The notes beneath the pieces are model-generated. The model had not been told where the DNA came from, did not search any database, and worked only from the letters and a program-made list of their open reading frames with translations. The position numbers and the translations under genes were made by a program. A stretch of DNA of 64,000 nucleotides from Leifsonia sp. ZF2019 (GTDB taxonomy: Bacteria; Actinomycetota; Actinomycetes; Actinomycetales; Microbacteriaceae). The stretch spans positions 124,001 to 188,000 of the forward strand of contig NZ_CP065037.1 in the NCBI RefSeq assembly GCF_019924635.1. Direction: 5' to 3'. Shown in pieces: positions 28,386 through 37,107 of this stretch (its first letter is position 1; the number at the start of each line of letters is the position of its first letter).

Positions 28386-28409
28386 GCCGGGAGGATACGC
28401 TGCGGAGGC
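28386..28409. promoter_or_regulatory. overlapping divergent promoters between DUF1304 and monooxygenase
   Basis: Only 24 bp separate the two start codons. The minus-strand TATCCT (28392-28397) is 6 nt from the DUF1304 ATG, and a plus-strand TACGCT (28396-28401) is 8 nt from the monooxygenase ATG. The two -10 hexamers share two base pairs, so polymerase cannot occupy both at once: mutually exclusive transcription is implied. Confidence 0.5.
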
Positions 28410-29648
28410 ATGGATGTGCTTCAGGCGACCTGCGTGATCTCGGGCGGCGGCCCGGCCGGCATGATGCTCGGCCTGCTGCTGGCCCGCAACGGGGTGGATG
28501 TCGTGGTGATCGAGAAGCACGCGGACTTCTTCCGCGACTTCCGCGGCGACACGATCCACCCTTCCACGCTCGGCGTGCTGGGAGAGCTCGGGCTGCGCGA
28601 ACGGTTCCTGGGCCTCCCGCACACCAGCGTCCGCACCCTCGACGCCGTCGTCAGCGGGACCAGGCTGCATCCCGTCGACTTCTCCCGACTGGCGCCGCCG
28701 GACGACTTCCTCGTGCTCGCGCCGCAGTGGGACTTTCTGTCGTTCCTCGCCGACGAGGCGGCGGAGCGTCCCGGGTTCCGTCTGCTGATGGAGACGACCG
28801 CCACCGGGCTGACCTGGCGCGACGGCGCGGTGACCGGCATCACGGCGCGGGGTCCGGCCGGCGACCTGGCGATCGCCGCACCCCTGGTGGTCGCCGCCGA
28901 CGGGCGGGACTCGGTGCTGCGGGAGGACGCCGGGCTGCGGCCGCAGCGGTTCGGTGTGCCGATCGACGTGCTCTGGTTCCGCCTGCCGAAGGCCGCGGCG
29001 ACGCCACCGAGCACGCTCGCCTACCTGCGTCACGGTTCGATGGTCATCACGATCGACCGTGGCGACTATTTCCAGACCGGTCTCGTCATCGCGAAAGGCG
29101 GTATCGACGACCTGAAGGCGGCCGGGATCGGCGCGTTCCGGGATGCGGTCGCGGCGGCGGCGCCCTTCCTCCGCGACGCACTGCTGAGCATCGACGGCTG
29201 GGAGCAGGTCAAGCTGCTGAGCGTGCAGATCGATCGGCTCGGCCGCTGGTACCGGCGCGGGTTCCTGGCGATCGGGGACGCCGCCCACGCGATGTCGCCC
29301 GCATTCGGTGTCGGCGTGAACTATGCCGTGCAGGACGCGGTCGCGGCCGCGAACGCGCTCGTCGATCCTTTGCGCGCGATCCAGGGCGGAGCCTCGGAGG
29401 AGGTCGACCTCCGTGTGCTCGACGGCCTCCAGCGCCGCCGCCTCCCACCGGTCGCCGCCATGCAGCGCATCCAGCTCGCCGCCCACCGGGGTATCGCGCG
29501 CCCCAATGGTCCGGATGCTCTCCCCGACCCGCTGCCGCTCCTGGGCCGCGGGGCGCTCGCCGTGGCGACCCCGCTGCTGCAGCGCGCCACCGCCCGGTTC
29601 ATCGGGCGCGGGCTGCGGCCGGAGTCCGTCAGGCCGAGCTTGCGCTGA
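28410..29648 (+). CDS. FAD-dependent monooxygenase (PHBH fold)
   Basis: A 412-residue flavoprotein hydroxylase. The FAD motif GGGPAG is near residue 12, the DG motif appears as VVAADGRDS, and the GD motif as AIGDAAHAMSPAFGVGVNYAVQDA. It probably oxidises an aromatic or small organic molecule with NAD(P)H; the substrate is unknown. Start uncertain: ATG 28410 has GGAGG (28404-28408) only 1 nt upstream, while GTG 28416 has it 7 nt upstream and may be the real start. Flanked on both sides by DUF1304 genes on the opposite strand. Confidence 0.82.
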   Translation: MDVLQATCVISGGGPAGMMLGLLLARNGVDVVVIEKHADFFRDFRGDTIHPSTLGVLGELGLRERFLGLPHTSVRTLDAVVSGTRLHPVDFSRLAPPDDFLVLAPQWDFLSFLADEAAERPGFRLLMETTATGLTWRDGAVTGITARGPAGDLAIAAPLVVAADGRDSVLREDAGLRPQRFGVPIDVLWFRLPKAAATPPSTLAYLRHGSMVITIDRGDYFQTGLVIAKGGIDDLKAAGIGAFRDAVAAAAPFLRDALLSIDGWEQVKLLSVQIDRLGRWYRRGFLAIGDAAHAMSPAFGVGVNYAVQDAVAAANALVDPLRAIQGGASEEVDLRVLDGLQRRRLPPVAAMQRIQLAAHRGIARPNGPDALPDPLPLLGRGALAVATPLLQRATARFIGRGLRPESVRPSLR

Positions 29649-29696
29649 GCCGGACCGTGCGTCGCGGAGGCCCGCGCTGCGGCGTGCGGCCTCCCG

Positions 29697-30077
29697 TCAG
29701 GAGAGCAGCATCAGGATGAAGCCGATGAGCGGCAGTGAGCCCTGCGTGAGGGCGGCGCGCCAGTACCCCTTGCCCGTGGTCAGCAGCACGACCGACGCGG
29801 CGAACATGCACGCGGTCGTGAACAGGATGAGCGCCAGGCCGGCCGGGTGCAGCCCGACGCCGTAGAGGATCAGGCCGATGACGGCGCCGATCGCGAGGAA
29901 CAGGTTGTAGAAGCCCTGGTTGTACGCCATCGGCTTGGTGGTGTCCGCTGCCTCCTGGTTCGCGACGCCGAATCGCTTCCAGACGGAGGGGCGGCCCCAG
30001 GCGATGCTCTCCATGAAGAAGATCGCGATGTGCAGGGCGGCCGCGAGCGTGACCACGACGGTGGCGAGGACGATCAT
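29697..30077 (-). CDS. DUF1304 membrane protein, copy 2
   Basis: A 126-residue four-helix protein, clearly paralogous to the copy at 27996-28385. Shared: IAW..P.VW.R.GVA.Q, P.AY.QGFYNLFLA.GA..GL.LY and the C-terminal AAL.QG..PL.G. The start is ATG with TATGCT -10 box 6 nt upstream. Its neighbour upstream (30113) is on the same strand with a 35-bp gap. Function unknown. Confidence 0.82.
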   Translation of the reverse strand: MIVLATVVVTLAAALHIAIFFMESIAWGRPSVWKRFGVANQEAADTTKPMAYNQGFYNLFLAIGAVIGLILYGVGLHPAGLALILFTTACMFAASVVLLTTGKGYWRAALTQGSLPLIGFILMLLS

Positions 30078-30112
30078 GCCGCCAGCATACGGCGGTGCCG
30101 GAGCGAAGAGGA

Positions 30113-31135
30113 TCAGGCGCGCACGTCGACCACGGTGCGGCCGTGCAGCCGGCCGCCGAGGATCTCCTCCGCGGCCGGGATGGCGTCGGTCAGCGGGATG
30201 ACCTCCGTCATCGCCGCGAGCGTCTCCTCACCGAGGTCGGTCGCGAGGCGGCGCCACGCGGTCTCCCGCAGGGCGATCGGCGCCTCGACCGAGTTGATGC
30301 CCACCAGGCTGATCCCGCGCAGGATGAACGGCAGCACGGTGCCGGGGAGGTCGGGGCCCTGGGCGAGCCCGCACGCCGTCACCGTTCCGCCGTAGCGCGT
30401 CTGGGCCAGGGCGTTGACGAGGGTGTGGCTGCCGACGGCGTCGATCACGCCGGCCCAGCGCTGGCTTTGCAGTGGCCGGCCCGGGTCGGAGAGCTCGGCG
30501 CGGTCGAGGATGGTGGTGGCGCCGAGGTCGGTCAGGTAGCCCCGCAGCTCGTCCGGGCGTCCGGTGGAGGCGGTGACGGGGTAGCCCCGTCCGGCCAGCA
30601 CCGCGACCGCCACCGAGCCGACTCCGCCGGCGGCCCCGGTGACGAGGACGCTGCTGCCGCTGTCGCGCACCTCCTCGGGGTCGACGCCGTTGCGCTCCAG
30701 CGCGAGCACGGAGAGCATCGCCGTGAAGCCGGCGGTGCCGATCGCGGCCGCCTGAGTGGAGGAGATCGCGTCGGGGATGCGCACGAGGGCGTCGCCGCGC
30801 ACACGGGCCCGTTCGGCGAGGCCGCCGTGGTGCGATTCCCCGAGGCCGTCGCCGTTCAGCACGACGCGATCGCCGGGGATCCACCGCGGGTCGTCGCTCG
30901 CCTCGACCGTTCCGACCAGGTCGATTCCCGGGATGAGCGGCGAGGTGCGCGCCACTCCGGGGCGTCCCGCGATGGCGAGGCCGTCCTTGTAGTTGAGGTC
31001 GGAGAACTCGACGGCGACGGTCACACCACCCGGCATGAGGAACGCGTCCGTGACGCGCCGCACCTCCGCCGTGTGGGCGGTGATGCGACCCGCCTCGATC
31101 TCCTGCTCGATCACGATCGCCCGGAAGTCGCTCAT
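30113..31135 (-). CDS. MDR-family oxidoreductase (YhdH/AcuI-like)
   Basis: A 340-residue zinc-free medium-chain dehydrogenase of the YhdH/AcuI group (NADPH-dependent acrylyl-CoA or quinone reductase). Support: the substrate-domain block FSDLNYKDGLAI and IPGIDLVGTVE, and the NADPH-binding loop TGAAGGVGSVAVAVL. Start at ATG with TAGGCT -10 box 6 nt upstream (31142-31147). Substrate not assignable. Confidence 0.87.
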   Translation of the reverse strand: MSDFRAIVIEQEIEAGRITAHTAEVRRVTDAFLMPGGVTVAVEFSDLNYKDGLAIAGRPGVARTSPLIPGIDLVGTVEASDDPRWIPGDRVVLNGDGLGESHHGGLAERARVRGDALVRIPDAISSTQAAAIGTAGFTAMLSVLALERNGVDPEEVRDSGSSVLVTGAAGGVGSVAVAVLAGRGYPVTASTGRPDELRGYLTDLGATTILDRAELSDPGRPLQSQRWAGVIDAVGSHTLVNALAQTRYGGTVTACGLAQGPDLPGTVLPFILRGISLVGINSVEAPIALRETAWRRLATDLGEETLAAMTEVIPLTDAIPAAEEILGGRLHGRTVVDVRA

Positions 31136-31224
31136 GGGTGCAGCCTACGCGGGGGTGCTCGACGACGGGCCGGGGGCGGCCCCCAAACGGTCCCGGCCAC
31201 GGAGCCGACCTCGTCGGACTGCGT

Positions 31225-32001
31225 TCAGTTGAGTGCGCGCGTGCCGCTCGGCAGGGTGCCTCCCGCGTAGAGGGCCTGCGCCGCATCCTGCAGCGCGGTG
31301 AGGGCGACGCGCTGGCTCCACGGGCCGTAGGAGACGCGCGTGACCCCGAGCTCGTGGAGGCGTGCGGGCGGGAGGGAGCCCGGCACCGCGATCACGCTGA
31401 GCTTCCGGTCGCCCAGCCCGCCGACCAGAGCGGTCACGGTCGGCTCGTCCAGCAGACCGGGTACGAACACACTCGTCGCGCCCACGTCGAGGAAGGCACG
31501 GCCGCGGCGCACGGCCTCCTCGATCTTCTCCTCGGTGCTGGGGAACGCGTTGCGCAGGAAGACGTCGGTGCGGGCGTTCAGGGCGAACGGCACGCCCTCC
31601 GCCTCGGCCGCGCGAACCGCGTCGCGGTTGACGGCGACGGCCTCGTCGAACGGGCGCATCCGGTCCTCCAGGTTCGCGCCGACGACGCCCACCCCGATCG
31701 CGCGGCGGACCGTCTCGCCCGCGTCGGCGTAGCCGCCCTCGAGGTCCGCGCTGACCGGCAGGTCGGTCGCCCGCACGATGCGGCCGACCATGTCGAGCAT
31801 CAGGTCGAGCGGGATGTTCTCGCCGTCCTCGTAGCCCAGCGTCGCCGCGATGGAGTGGCTGGCGGTCGCGAGGGCGTGGGTTTCGGGCAGCGCGGCGATG
31901 GTCGTGGCGCTGATCGCGTCCCAGACGTTGACGACCTGCAGCAGTTCGGGAGCGTCGTGGAGTCGGCGCAGTTCGGCGCCGCGTTCGGTGATGGTGGCCA
32001 T
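31225..32001 (-). CDS. isocitrate lyase/PEP mutase superfamily protein, non-canonical active site
   Basis: A 258-residue TIM-barrel protein of the ICL/PEP-mutase superfamily with VNVWDAISA, LPVSADLEGGYAD and GANLEDRM. Unlike PrpB it lacks the K-K/R-C-G-H catalytic loop, having MRPFDEAVAVN in that region, so lyase activity of the usual kind is unlikely; a C-P or C-C hydrolase/mutase is possible. Start: ATG 32001 by the TAGGGT -10 box 7 nt upstream. A GTG at 32010 would begin inside that box. Confidence 0.82.
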   Translation of the reverse strand: MATITERGAELRRLHDAPELLQVVNVWDAISATTIAALPETHALATASHSIAATLGYEDGENIPLDLMLDMVGRIVRATDLPVSADLEGGYADAGETVRRAIGVGVVGANLEDRMRPFDEAVAVNRDAVRAAEAEGVPFALNARTDVFLRNAFPSTEEKIEEAVRRGRAFLDVGATSVFVPGLLDEPTVTALVGGLGDRKLSVIAVPGSLPPARLHELGVTRVSYGPWSQRVALTALQDAAQALYAGGTLPSGTRALN

Positions 32002-32047
32002 GACCGTCACCCTACGGCGGTCCGCGCGCGGCCTCTAGGATGTCCCC

Positions 32048-33493
32048 ATGACGCTGCCGGAGGCTCCTCGCGAGGCGAGCGCTCCTGCACCGGGCGCCGG
32101 CCGCAAGACCCTGTCGGCGACGGCCAGGCGGATCTCCATCAACGCCGTCGTCGACTACGCCTTCTTCATCTTCGGCGGGGTCGCCGCGATCTGGCTCGCC
32201 TGGCTGGTGCTCACGGAGAGCTTCAGCTGGGGCTGGTTCCTCGTCCTGTTCTTCGTTCTGTTCTGGCTCGTGCTGGCGTATCTGGTCCTGCCGCGCCTGC
32301 ACCGCATCCTCACCCAGATCTACGTGCCTGACTACTTCATCGGCCGCGCCCGCACCAGCGACGGTCTGCTCGGCGACCCGGTGAACCTCGCCCTGCTCGG
32401 GTCGGAGGCGCAGCTCGACGACGCCATGCGCGCCGCCGGGTGGACCCGCGCCGACGACGTCACCCTGGCCTCCAGCCGCCGCATCGTCACCTCGACACTG
32501 CTGCGGCGCAGCTACGACGAAGCCCCGGTGAGCCCCCTGTTCCTGTTCGGTCACCAGCAGGACGTCGCGTACCAGCAAGAGGTGCTCGGCAACCCGGCCA
32601 AACGGCACCACGTGCGGTTCTGGAAGTGCCCGGACGGCTGGCTCCTGCCCGGTGGACACAAGGTCGACTGGCTGGCCGCCGGCACCTTCGACAAGTCGGT
32701 CGGCTTCTCGCTGTTCACCTTGCAGATCACCCACAAGATCGACGCGAACACGGACATCGAGCGCGACCACATCGTCTCCACCTTGCTCGCAGCGGATGTC
32801 GGCGTGGAGGTCGAGGTCATCCGCGACTTCTCCACCGGCTACCATTCCCGCAACGGCGGCGGTGACAGCATCGAGACCGACGGCGACCTGCCCGTGGTGA
32901 ACCTCGATCGCGTCCCCGTCGACGCGGAGGCCCAGCGTGTCGTCCAGCAGGCCGAGGCCCGCCGCATCGCACTCGCCGAGCGCCGCCCGGTCCCGACCGC
33001 GCTCGGCTTCCTGCTCATGCTGCTGCGCGTCGTCGCGGGCGCGATCTTCGTCGCCCTCACCCTCCTCAGCTGGCGTGTCTGGACCGCCTCGCTCTTCACC
33101 TCCGGCGACCTCGAGGGAGTGACCCGTCACGAGGCCGACATCGTCTTCGGCGTCCTCCTCGGCATCTTCGCCGCCGGCCTGGTCTTCTATTTCCTTCTCG
33201 CCCTCCTCGTCTTCTTCGGCAGCAACTGGGCCCGCATCGCCTCCATGTCGTACAGCTCCCTGCTCATCGTCATCTCGGCGATCGACTTCTTCGACGGCGG
33301 TCCACAGGTCACCCTCCACAACAACCTGCTCGGGCTCCCCCTCGACATCCTGGTCGTGCTCGCCCTGTCATCGCAGCGCTCCCGCCAGTGGGCCCGCCGC
33401 CCCCGCGGCGCCCGCCGCCCTGGCACCGAGGCCGCCGCCGCCGTGGCGCTCGCCGCAGCCCGGGCGCCGGCGGACGACACGCGGGCGGGGTAG
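32048..33493 (+). CDS. LssY C-terminal-domain membrane protein
   Basis: A 481-residue protein. Two helices at about residues 37-57 and 62-83 lead into a soluble LssY_C-type domain (residues about 115-290, with HHVRFWKCPDGW and TGYHSRNGGGD), followed by three hydrophobic segments (about 318-345, 365-395, 405-425) and an Ala/Arg-rich C-terminal tail. LssY_C domains occur in membrane proteins near phosphatases, but the function is unknown. Start: ATG with TAGGAT -10 box (32036-32041) 6 nt upstream. Confidence 0.78.
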   Translation: MTLPEAPREASAPAPGAGRKTLSATARRISINAVVDYAFFIFGGVAAIWLAWLVLTESFSWGWFLVLFFVLFWLVLAYLVLPRLHRILTQIYVPDYFIGRARTSDGLLGDPVNLALLGSEAQLDDAMRAAGWTRADDVTLASSRRIVTSTLLRRSYDEAPVSPLFLFGHQQDVAYQQEVLGNPAKRHHVRFWKCPDGWLLPGGHKVDWLAAGTFDKSVGFSLFTLQITHKIDANTDIERDHIVSTLLAADVGVEVEVIRDFSTGYHSRNGGGDSIETDGDLPVVNLDRVPVDAEAQRVVQQAEARRIALAERRPVPTALGFLLMLLRVVAGAIFVALTLLSWRVWTASLFTSGDLEGVTRHEADIVFGVLLGIFAAGLVFYFLLALLVFFGSNWARIASMSYSSLLIVISAIDFFDGGPQVTLHNNLLGLPLDILVVLALSSQRSRQWARRPRGARRPGTEAAAAVALAAARAPADDTRAG

Positions 33494-33555
33494 GGCCGGA
33501 CCTCGGGCGCGCGGGCGCGTGGGCGCGCTGGCGGGCGGGCGGTCGCACCGGAGCG

Positions 33556-35151
33556 CTACATCAACGTCCTCTTCCCTCCCGGTCCCGACGATTTGAGCGC
33601 CGCCTCCTCGGCGTCGAGGAACGCCAGGACCGAGCGGACGGCGGGCTCCTGATAGCGACCCTCGGCACGCGCGGTCAGCACCGCCTGCCGCTCCGCGACG
33701 ATCATGGTGCGCCGCAGGTGTCGGTACTCCATGGGTGTGTCCTCGGTCTCGTCGGGGGAGGGGTTCTCCAGTGCGTCCGACAGGAACACGGCGTTGATCC
33801 GGAGCCGCTCGATCACGCGCTCGTCCTCGTTGCCGGTCACCTGCGACTCCAGATGCTCCAGGCCCGCCGTCTGAGCCTCCGCGAGAAGCCGCTGCATCTC
33901 GCTCGCCTCCTGCGCGAAATCGGGTGACGGGAGGTGCAGCCGCCGGATGATCCAGGGCAGCGCCAGCCCCTCCAGCAGCGTCGCCACCACCACGACGAAG
34001 GCGAGGAACTGCAAGAACTCCCGATGCGGTGTCTGCTCCGGCAGCAGGAACACTGCGGCCAGCGTCACCACCCCGCGGATGCCCGCGAACGACACGGCGA
34101 TGCCGGTCGGCCACGACCACCCCCGCTCGCGCAGCCGCTGCGGCCCGTAGCGGTACAGAGCCGTCGTCCCCACCATCCACAGGATCCGGGCTACGGCGAG
34201 GGCGACGAGCACCACCACGCAGATGAGCACGGTCTGCCACACCGTGATGCCCGATCGGAAGGCGCCGCTCAGGATGCTCGACAGTTCCAACCCGATGAAC
34301 AGGAAGACCGCGTTCTCCAGCAGGAACTGGATCGTGCGCCAGTTGATGGTCTCCGCGATCCGCGCCTCCGCGGTCTGGATGGTCGGCGACCGGTACCCGA
34401 GGTAGAGGCCCGCCACCACGACCGACAGGATGCCCGACCCGTGCAGGAGCTGCGACGGGATGAACGCCAGGTAGGGCGTGATCAGCCCGAGCGACGTGTC
34501 GAGCACGGGGGAGCGCAGTTGCTTGCGGATGAGGGAGAGTACCCAGCCGATCACGAGGCCGACCCCGACGCCCACGACCACCGCCAGGCCGAACTCGCCG
34601 GCGATCGCCAACGGATTGATCACACTGACGATGGCGGCGATGCTCGCGTTCAGAGCGACGAGGGCGGTCGCGTCGTTCAGCAGGCTCTCGCCCTCGAGCA
34701 CGGTCACGAGCCGCCGCGGGAGGTGAACGCGCCCGGCGATCGCCGTCACAGCGACCGTGTCCGTCGGGGCGACCACCGCCCCGAACGCGAAGGCCGCCGC
34801 GAGCGTGATCGCAGGCACGACCAGCCAGGTCGCGAACCCGACCACCACCACGGTGAACGCCACCAGCCCCACGGACAGCAGCAGGATGCCGTCGCGCCTC
34901 GCCCGCACATCCACGATCGAGGTCTGGATGGCCGCAGCGAACAGCAGCGGCGGCAGCAGACCGTACAGCACGACCTCCGGCTCCAGCACGATCTGGGGGA
35001 CGCCCGGGATGAACGAGGCGACCGCACCGACGACCACCAGCACCACCGGCGCCGACCAGCCGACGCGGCGGGACAGCCCGGTGACGGTGACCGTGACGAG
35101 GACGAACGACACGATCCAGACGATGGTTGCTACCGGATCCATGCTGTTCAT
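33556..35151 (-). CDS. Na+/H+ antiporter (CPA1 family, NhaP-like)
   Basis: A 531-residue antiporter. About twelve transmembrane helices occupy residues 5-400, including the ALVALNASIAAIVSV and GAVVAPTDTVAVTAIAGRV segments, the latter with the conserved Asp expected in the ion path, and LLNDATALVAL. The C-terminal 130 residues are a soluble helical tail (RLLAEAQTAGLEHLESQV) as in NhaP/YjcE-type proteins. It exchanges cytoplasmic Na+ or K+ for H+. Its start is ATG 35151 (second ATG 35142 possible). Confidence 0.9.
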   Translation of the reverse strand: MNSMDPVATIVWIVSFVLVTVTVTGLSRRVGWSAPVVLVVVGAVASFIPGVPQIVLEPEVVLYGLLPPLLFAAAIQTSIVDVRARRDGILLLSVGLVAFTVVVVGFATWLVVPAITLAAAFAFGAVVAPTDTVAVTAIAGRVHLPRRLVTVLEGESLLNDATALVALNASIAAIVSVINPLAIAGEFGLAVVVGVGVGLVIGWVLSLIRKQLRSPVLDTSLGLITPYLAFIPSQLLHGSGILSVVVAGLYLGYRSPTIQTAEARIAETINWRTIQFLLENAVFLFIGLELSSILSGAFRSGITVWQTVLICVVVLVALAVARILWMVGTTALYRYGPQRLRERGWSWPTGIAVSFAGIRGVVTLAAVFLLPEQTPHREFLQFLAFVVVVATLLEGLALPWIIRRLHLPSPDFAQEASEMQRLLAEAQTAGLEHLESQVTGNEDERVIERLRINAVFLSDALENPSPDETEDTPMEYRHLRRTMIVAERQAVLTARAEGRYQEPAVRSVLAFLDAEEAALKSSGPGGKRTLM

Positions 35152-35231
35152 GATGGCCGCAACGCGAACGGGCCAGCAATGGTTCCCGCAGGTCGGTGGA
35201 GAACCCGTTCGCCGTCAGCGTTGGGGAGGAA

Positions 35232-36134
35232 TCAGTGCCGGGGCGAGTCCGCCGCGTGCTCCGTGCACCGCAGCACGTCGCACGCCTCGCACGTCACCAG
35301 CTGCTCCCGGCACGAGACGTCGGCGCAGTTCCGCATCCGGCTCGTGGCCGCGCCGCATCCCGCGCACCGACCCACCACGGCGGGGTGCTCGCCGAAGGTC
35401 ACGGCTCCGCGCCCATCGAACACATAGAGCGACCCCTCCCAGAGCCCGCCGTCGCCGAACGTCTCGCCGTACCGCACGACACCCCCGTCGAGCTGATACA
35501 CCTCCTGGAACCCGCGCGACTTCATCAGACCGGACAGCACCTCGCAGCGGATGCCGCCGGTGCAGTACGTGACGACCGGCTTGTCCTTGAGGTGGTCGTA
35601 CGCGCCGCTCTCCAGCTCGGCGACGAATTCGCGTGTGGTCGAGACGTCCGGGACGACCGCGCCGCGGAACCGCCCGATCTCGGCCTCGAAGCGGTTGCGT
35701 CCGTCGAAGAACACCACGTCGTCGCGTTCCTCGACCAGACGGTGCAGTTCGGCTGGCTGCAGGCGCTCGCCGCCTCCGACGACCCCCGACCCATCGACGC
35801 GCAGCTCGCCCGGCGCGCCGAAGGAGACGATCTCGTCGCGCACCTTGACCGACAGCCGCGGGAAATCGGTGCTGAAGCCGTCGTCGTCGAGCGGCGACCC
35901 CGCACTCCACTTGGCGTCGAGATCACGGAACCCGGCGAACTCGCGCGTCTTACGGAGATAGCGCTTCATCGCGGCCAGCTCGCCGCCGACCGTCCCGTTG
36001 ATGCCGTCCTTCGAGATCAGGATGCGTCCGCGCAGCCCGAGCAGCTCGCAGAGGTCGCGCTGCCACAACCGCACGGCCTCAGGGTCGGCCAGCGGAGTGA
36101 ACGCGTAGTACAGCAGGATCTTCGGGACGGCCAC
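35232..36134 (-). CDS. trhO: tRNA uridine(34) hydroxylase TrhO (rhodanese-related)
   Basis: A 300-residue protein. Residues 1-95 form the ferredoxin-like N-domain with [11 protein letters not shown], residues about 125-225 a rhodanese domain with [13 protein letters not shown] and the active-site loop CTGGIRCE (Cys191). The last 45 residues are Cys-rich ([25 protein letters not shown]), as in other TrhO/YceA proteins. It hydroxylates U34 of tRNA to 5-hydroxyuridine using oxygen. The start is a GTG preceded by TACCAT 6 nt upstream. Confidence 0.88.
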   Translation of the reverse strand: MAVPKILLYYAFTPLADPEAVRLWQRDLCELLGLRGRILISKDGINGTVGGELAAMKRYLRKTREFAGFRDLDAKWSAGSPLDDDGFSTDFPRLSVKVRDEIVSFGAPGELRVDGSGVVGGGERLQPAELHRLVEERDDVVFFDGRNRFEAEIGRFRGAVVPDVSTTREFVAELESGAYDHLKDKPVVTYCTGGIRCEVLSGLMKSRGFQEVYQLDGGVVRYGETFGDGGLWEGSLYVFDGRGAVTFGEHPAVVGRCAGCGAATSRMRNCADVSCREQLVTCEACDVLRCTEHAADSPRH

Positions 36135-36222
36135 CAGACGATGGTAGGCGACGGAGGTGGGGCCGGGCCGTGCGCCCGCAGCGGCGCCAAGCTGCGAGGG
36201 CCGGAAGTTTCGTTCGCCATCT

Positions 36223-36240
36223 GTTCAGGCAGTTCAGGCA
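36223..36240. repeat. 9-bp direct repeat GTTCAGGCA x2
   Basis: Two adjacent perfect copies of GTTCAGGCA in the 170-bp divergent gap between trhO and the mannosyltransferase. They lie just upstream of a TAGCCT hexamer (36250-36255) that sits in a GGGAG/CTCCC hairpin. This is a possible regulator-binding or -10 region; the leader would be about 45 nt. Confidence 0.7.
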
Positions 36241-36304
36241 AGGTGGGAGTAGCCTCCCAGGCACCGTCCCGGGTGGGCACGCACGTCGGCAGAAAGGCGG
36301 TTCC

Positions 36305-37084
36305 TTGCGAACCCTCGTCATCATCCCCACCTACAACGAGCGGGAGAACGTCGGCCCCATCGTCGGACGCGTGCGCGCGTCCGCTCCGGATGTCGAGGTG
36401 CTCGTGGTGGACGACAACTCGCCGGACGGTACGGGCGAGATCGCCGATGCGCTGGCCGCGACGGACGCTCACGTGCACGTGCTGCACCGCACCGCGAAGG
36501 ACGGTCTCGGGGCTGCCTATCGCGAGGGGATGGGATGGGCGCTCGCCGCCGGCTACGACCGCGTCGTCGAGATGGACGCCGACGGCTCGCACCGTCCGGA
36601 GGAACTGCCGCGGCTGCTGGAGGCCCTCCGCACCGAGGAGCCGGGAACAGGTGCCGATCTCGTGCTGGGGTCCCGCTGGGTGCCCGGTGGAGGAGTTGTG
36701 AACTGGCCCGCACGCCGCCGGCTCCTCTCGCGCGGGGGCAGCGCTTACTCGCGGATCGCGCTCGGCGTCCCGGCACGCGACGTGACCGGAGGCTACCGTG
36801 CCTTCACCGCCGACGCGCTGCGCCGCATCCACTTCGACGACGTCGCGAGCCAGGGCTACTGCTTCCAGATCGACATGCTGCGCCGCGCTTACCGCGCGGG
36901 CCTGTCGGTCGCGGAGGTTCCGATCACGTTCGTCGAGCGCGAGCACGGCGCCTCGAAGATGACGGGCGGGATCGTCGCGGAGGCCATGCTCCGTGTCACC
37001 GGCTGGGGCATCACCGGGCTGCCGGGGCGGCTCCGTCGGCGGCCCTCGCCGGTGCCCGTCTCAGAATCCGCCCAGCGCGTCTGA
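36305..37084 (+). CDS. polyprenol-phosphate mannosyltransferase (GT2, Ppm-like)
   Basis: A 259-residue GT-A glycosyltransferase of the dolichol-phosphate-mannose synthase family: IIPTYNERENVG, VDDNSPDGT, EMDADGSHRPEEL (DxD metal site), LVLGSRWVPGGGV and the VPITFVEREHGASKM C-terminal block. It makes polyprenyl-phosphomannose for glycolipids or protein O-mannosylation. No membrane segment is present, so it is a soluble catalytic subunit type. TTG start at 36305, with AAAGG 7 nt upstream; no ATG or GTG fits. Confidence 0.87.
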   Translation: MRTLVIIPTYNERENVGPIVGRVRASAPDVEVLVVDDNSPDGTGEIADALAATDAHVHVLHRTAKDGLGAAYREGMGWALAAGYDRVVEMDADGSHRPEELPRLLEALRTEEPGTGADLVLGSRWVPGGGVVNWPARRRLLSRGGSAYSRIALGVPARDVTGGYRAFTADALRRIHFDDVASQGYCFQIDMLRRAYRAGLSVAEVPITFVEREHGASKMTGGIVAEAMLRVTGWGITGLPGRLRRRPSPVPVSESAQRV

Positions 37085-37107
37085 CCGGGCGAGCGTAGGT
37101 TACGGGT

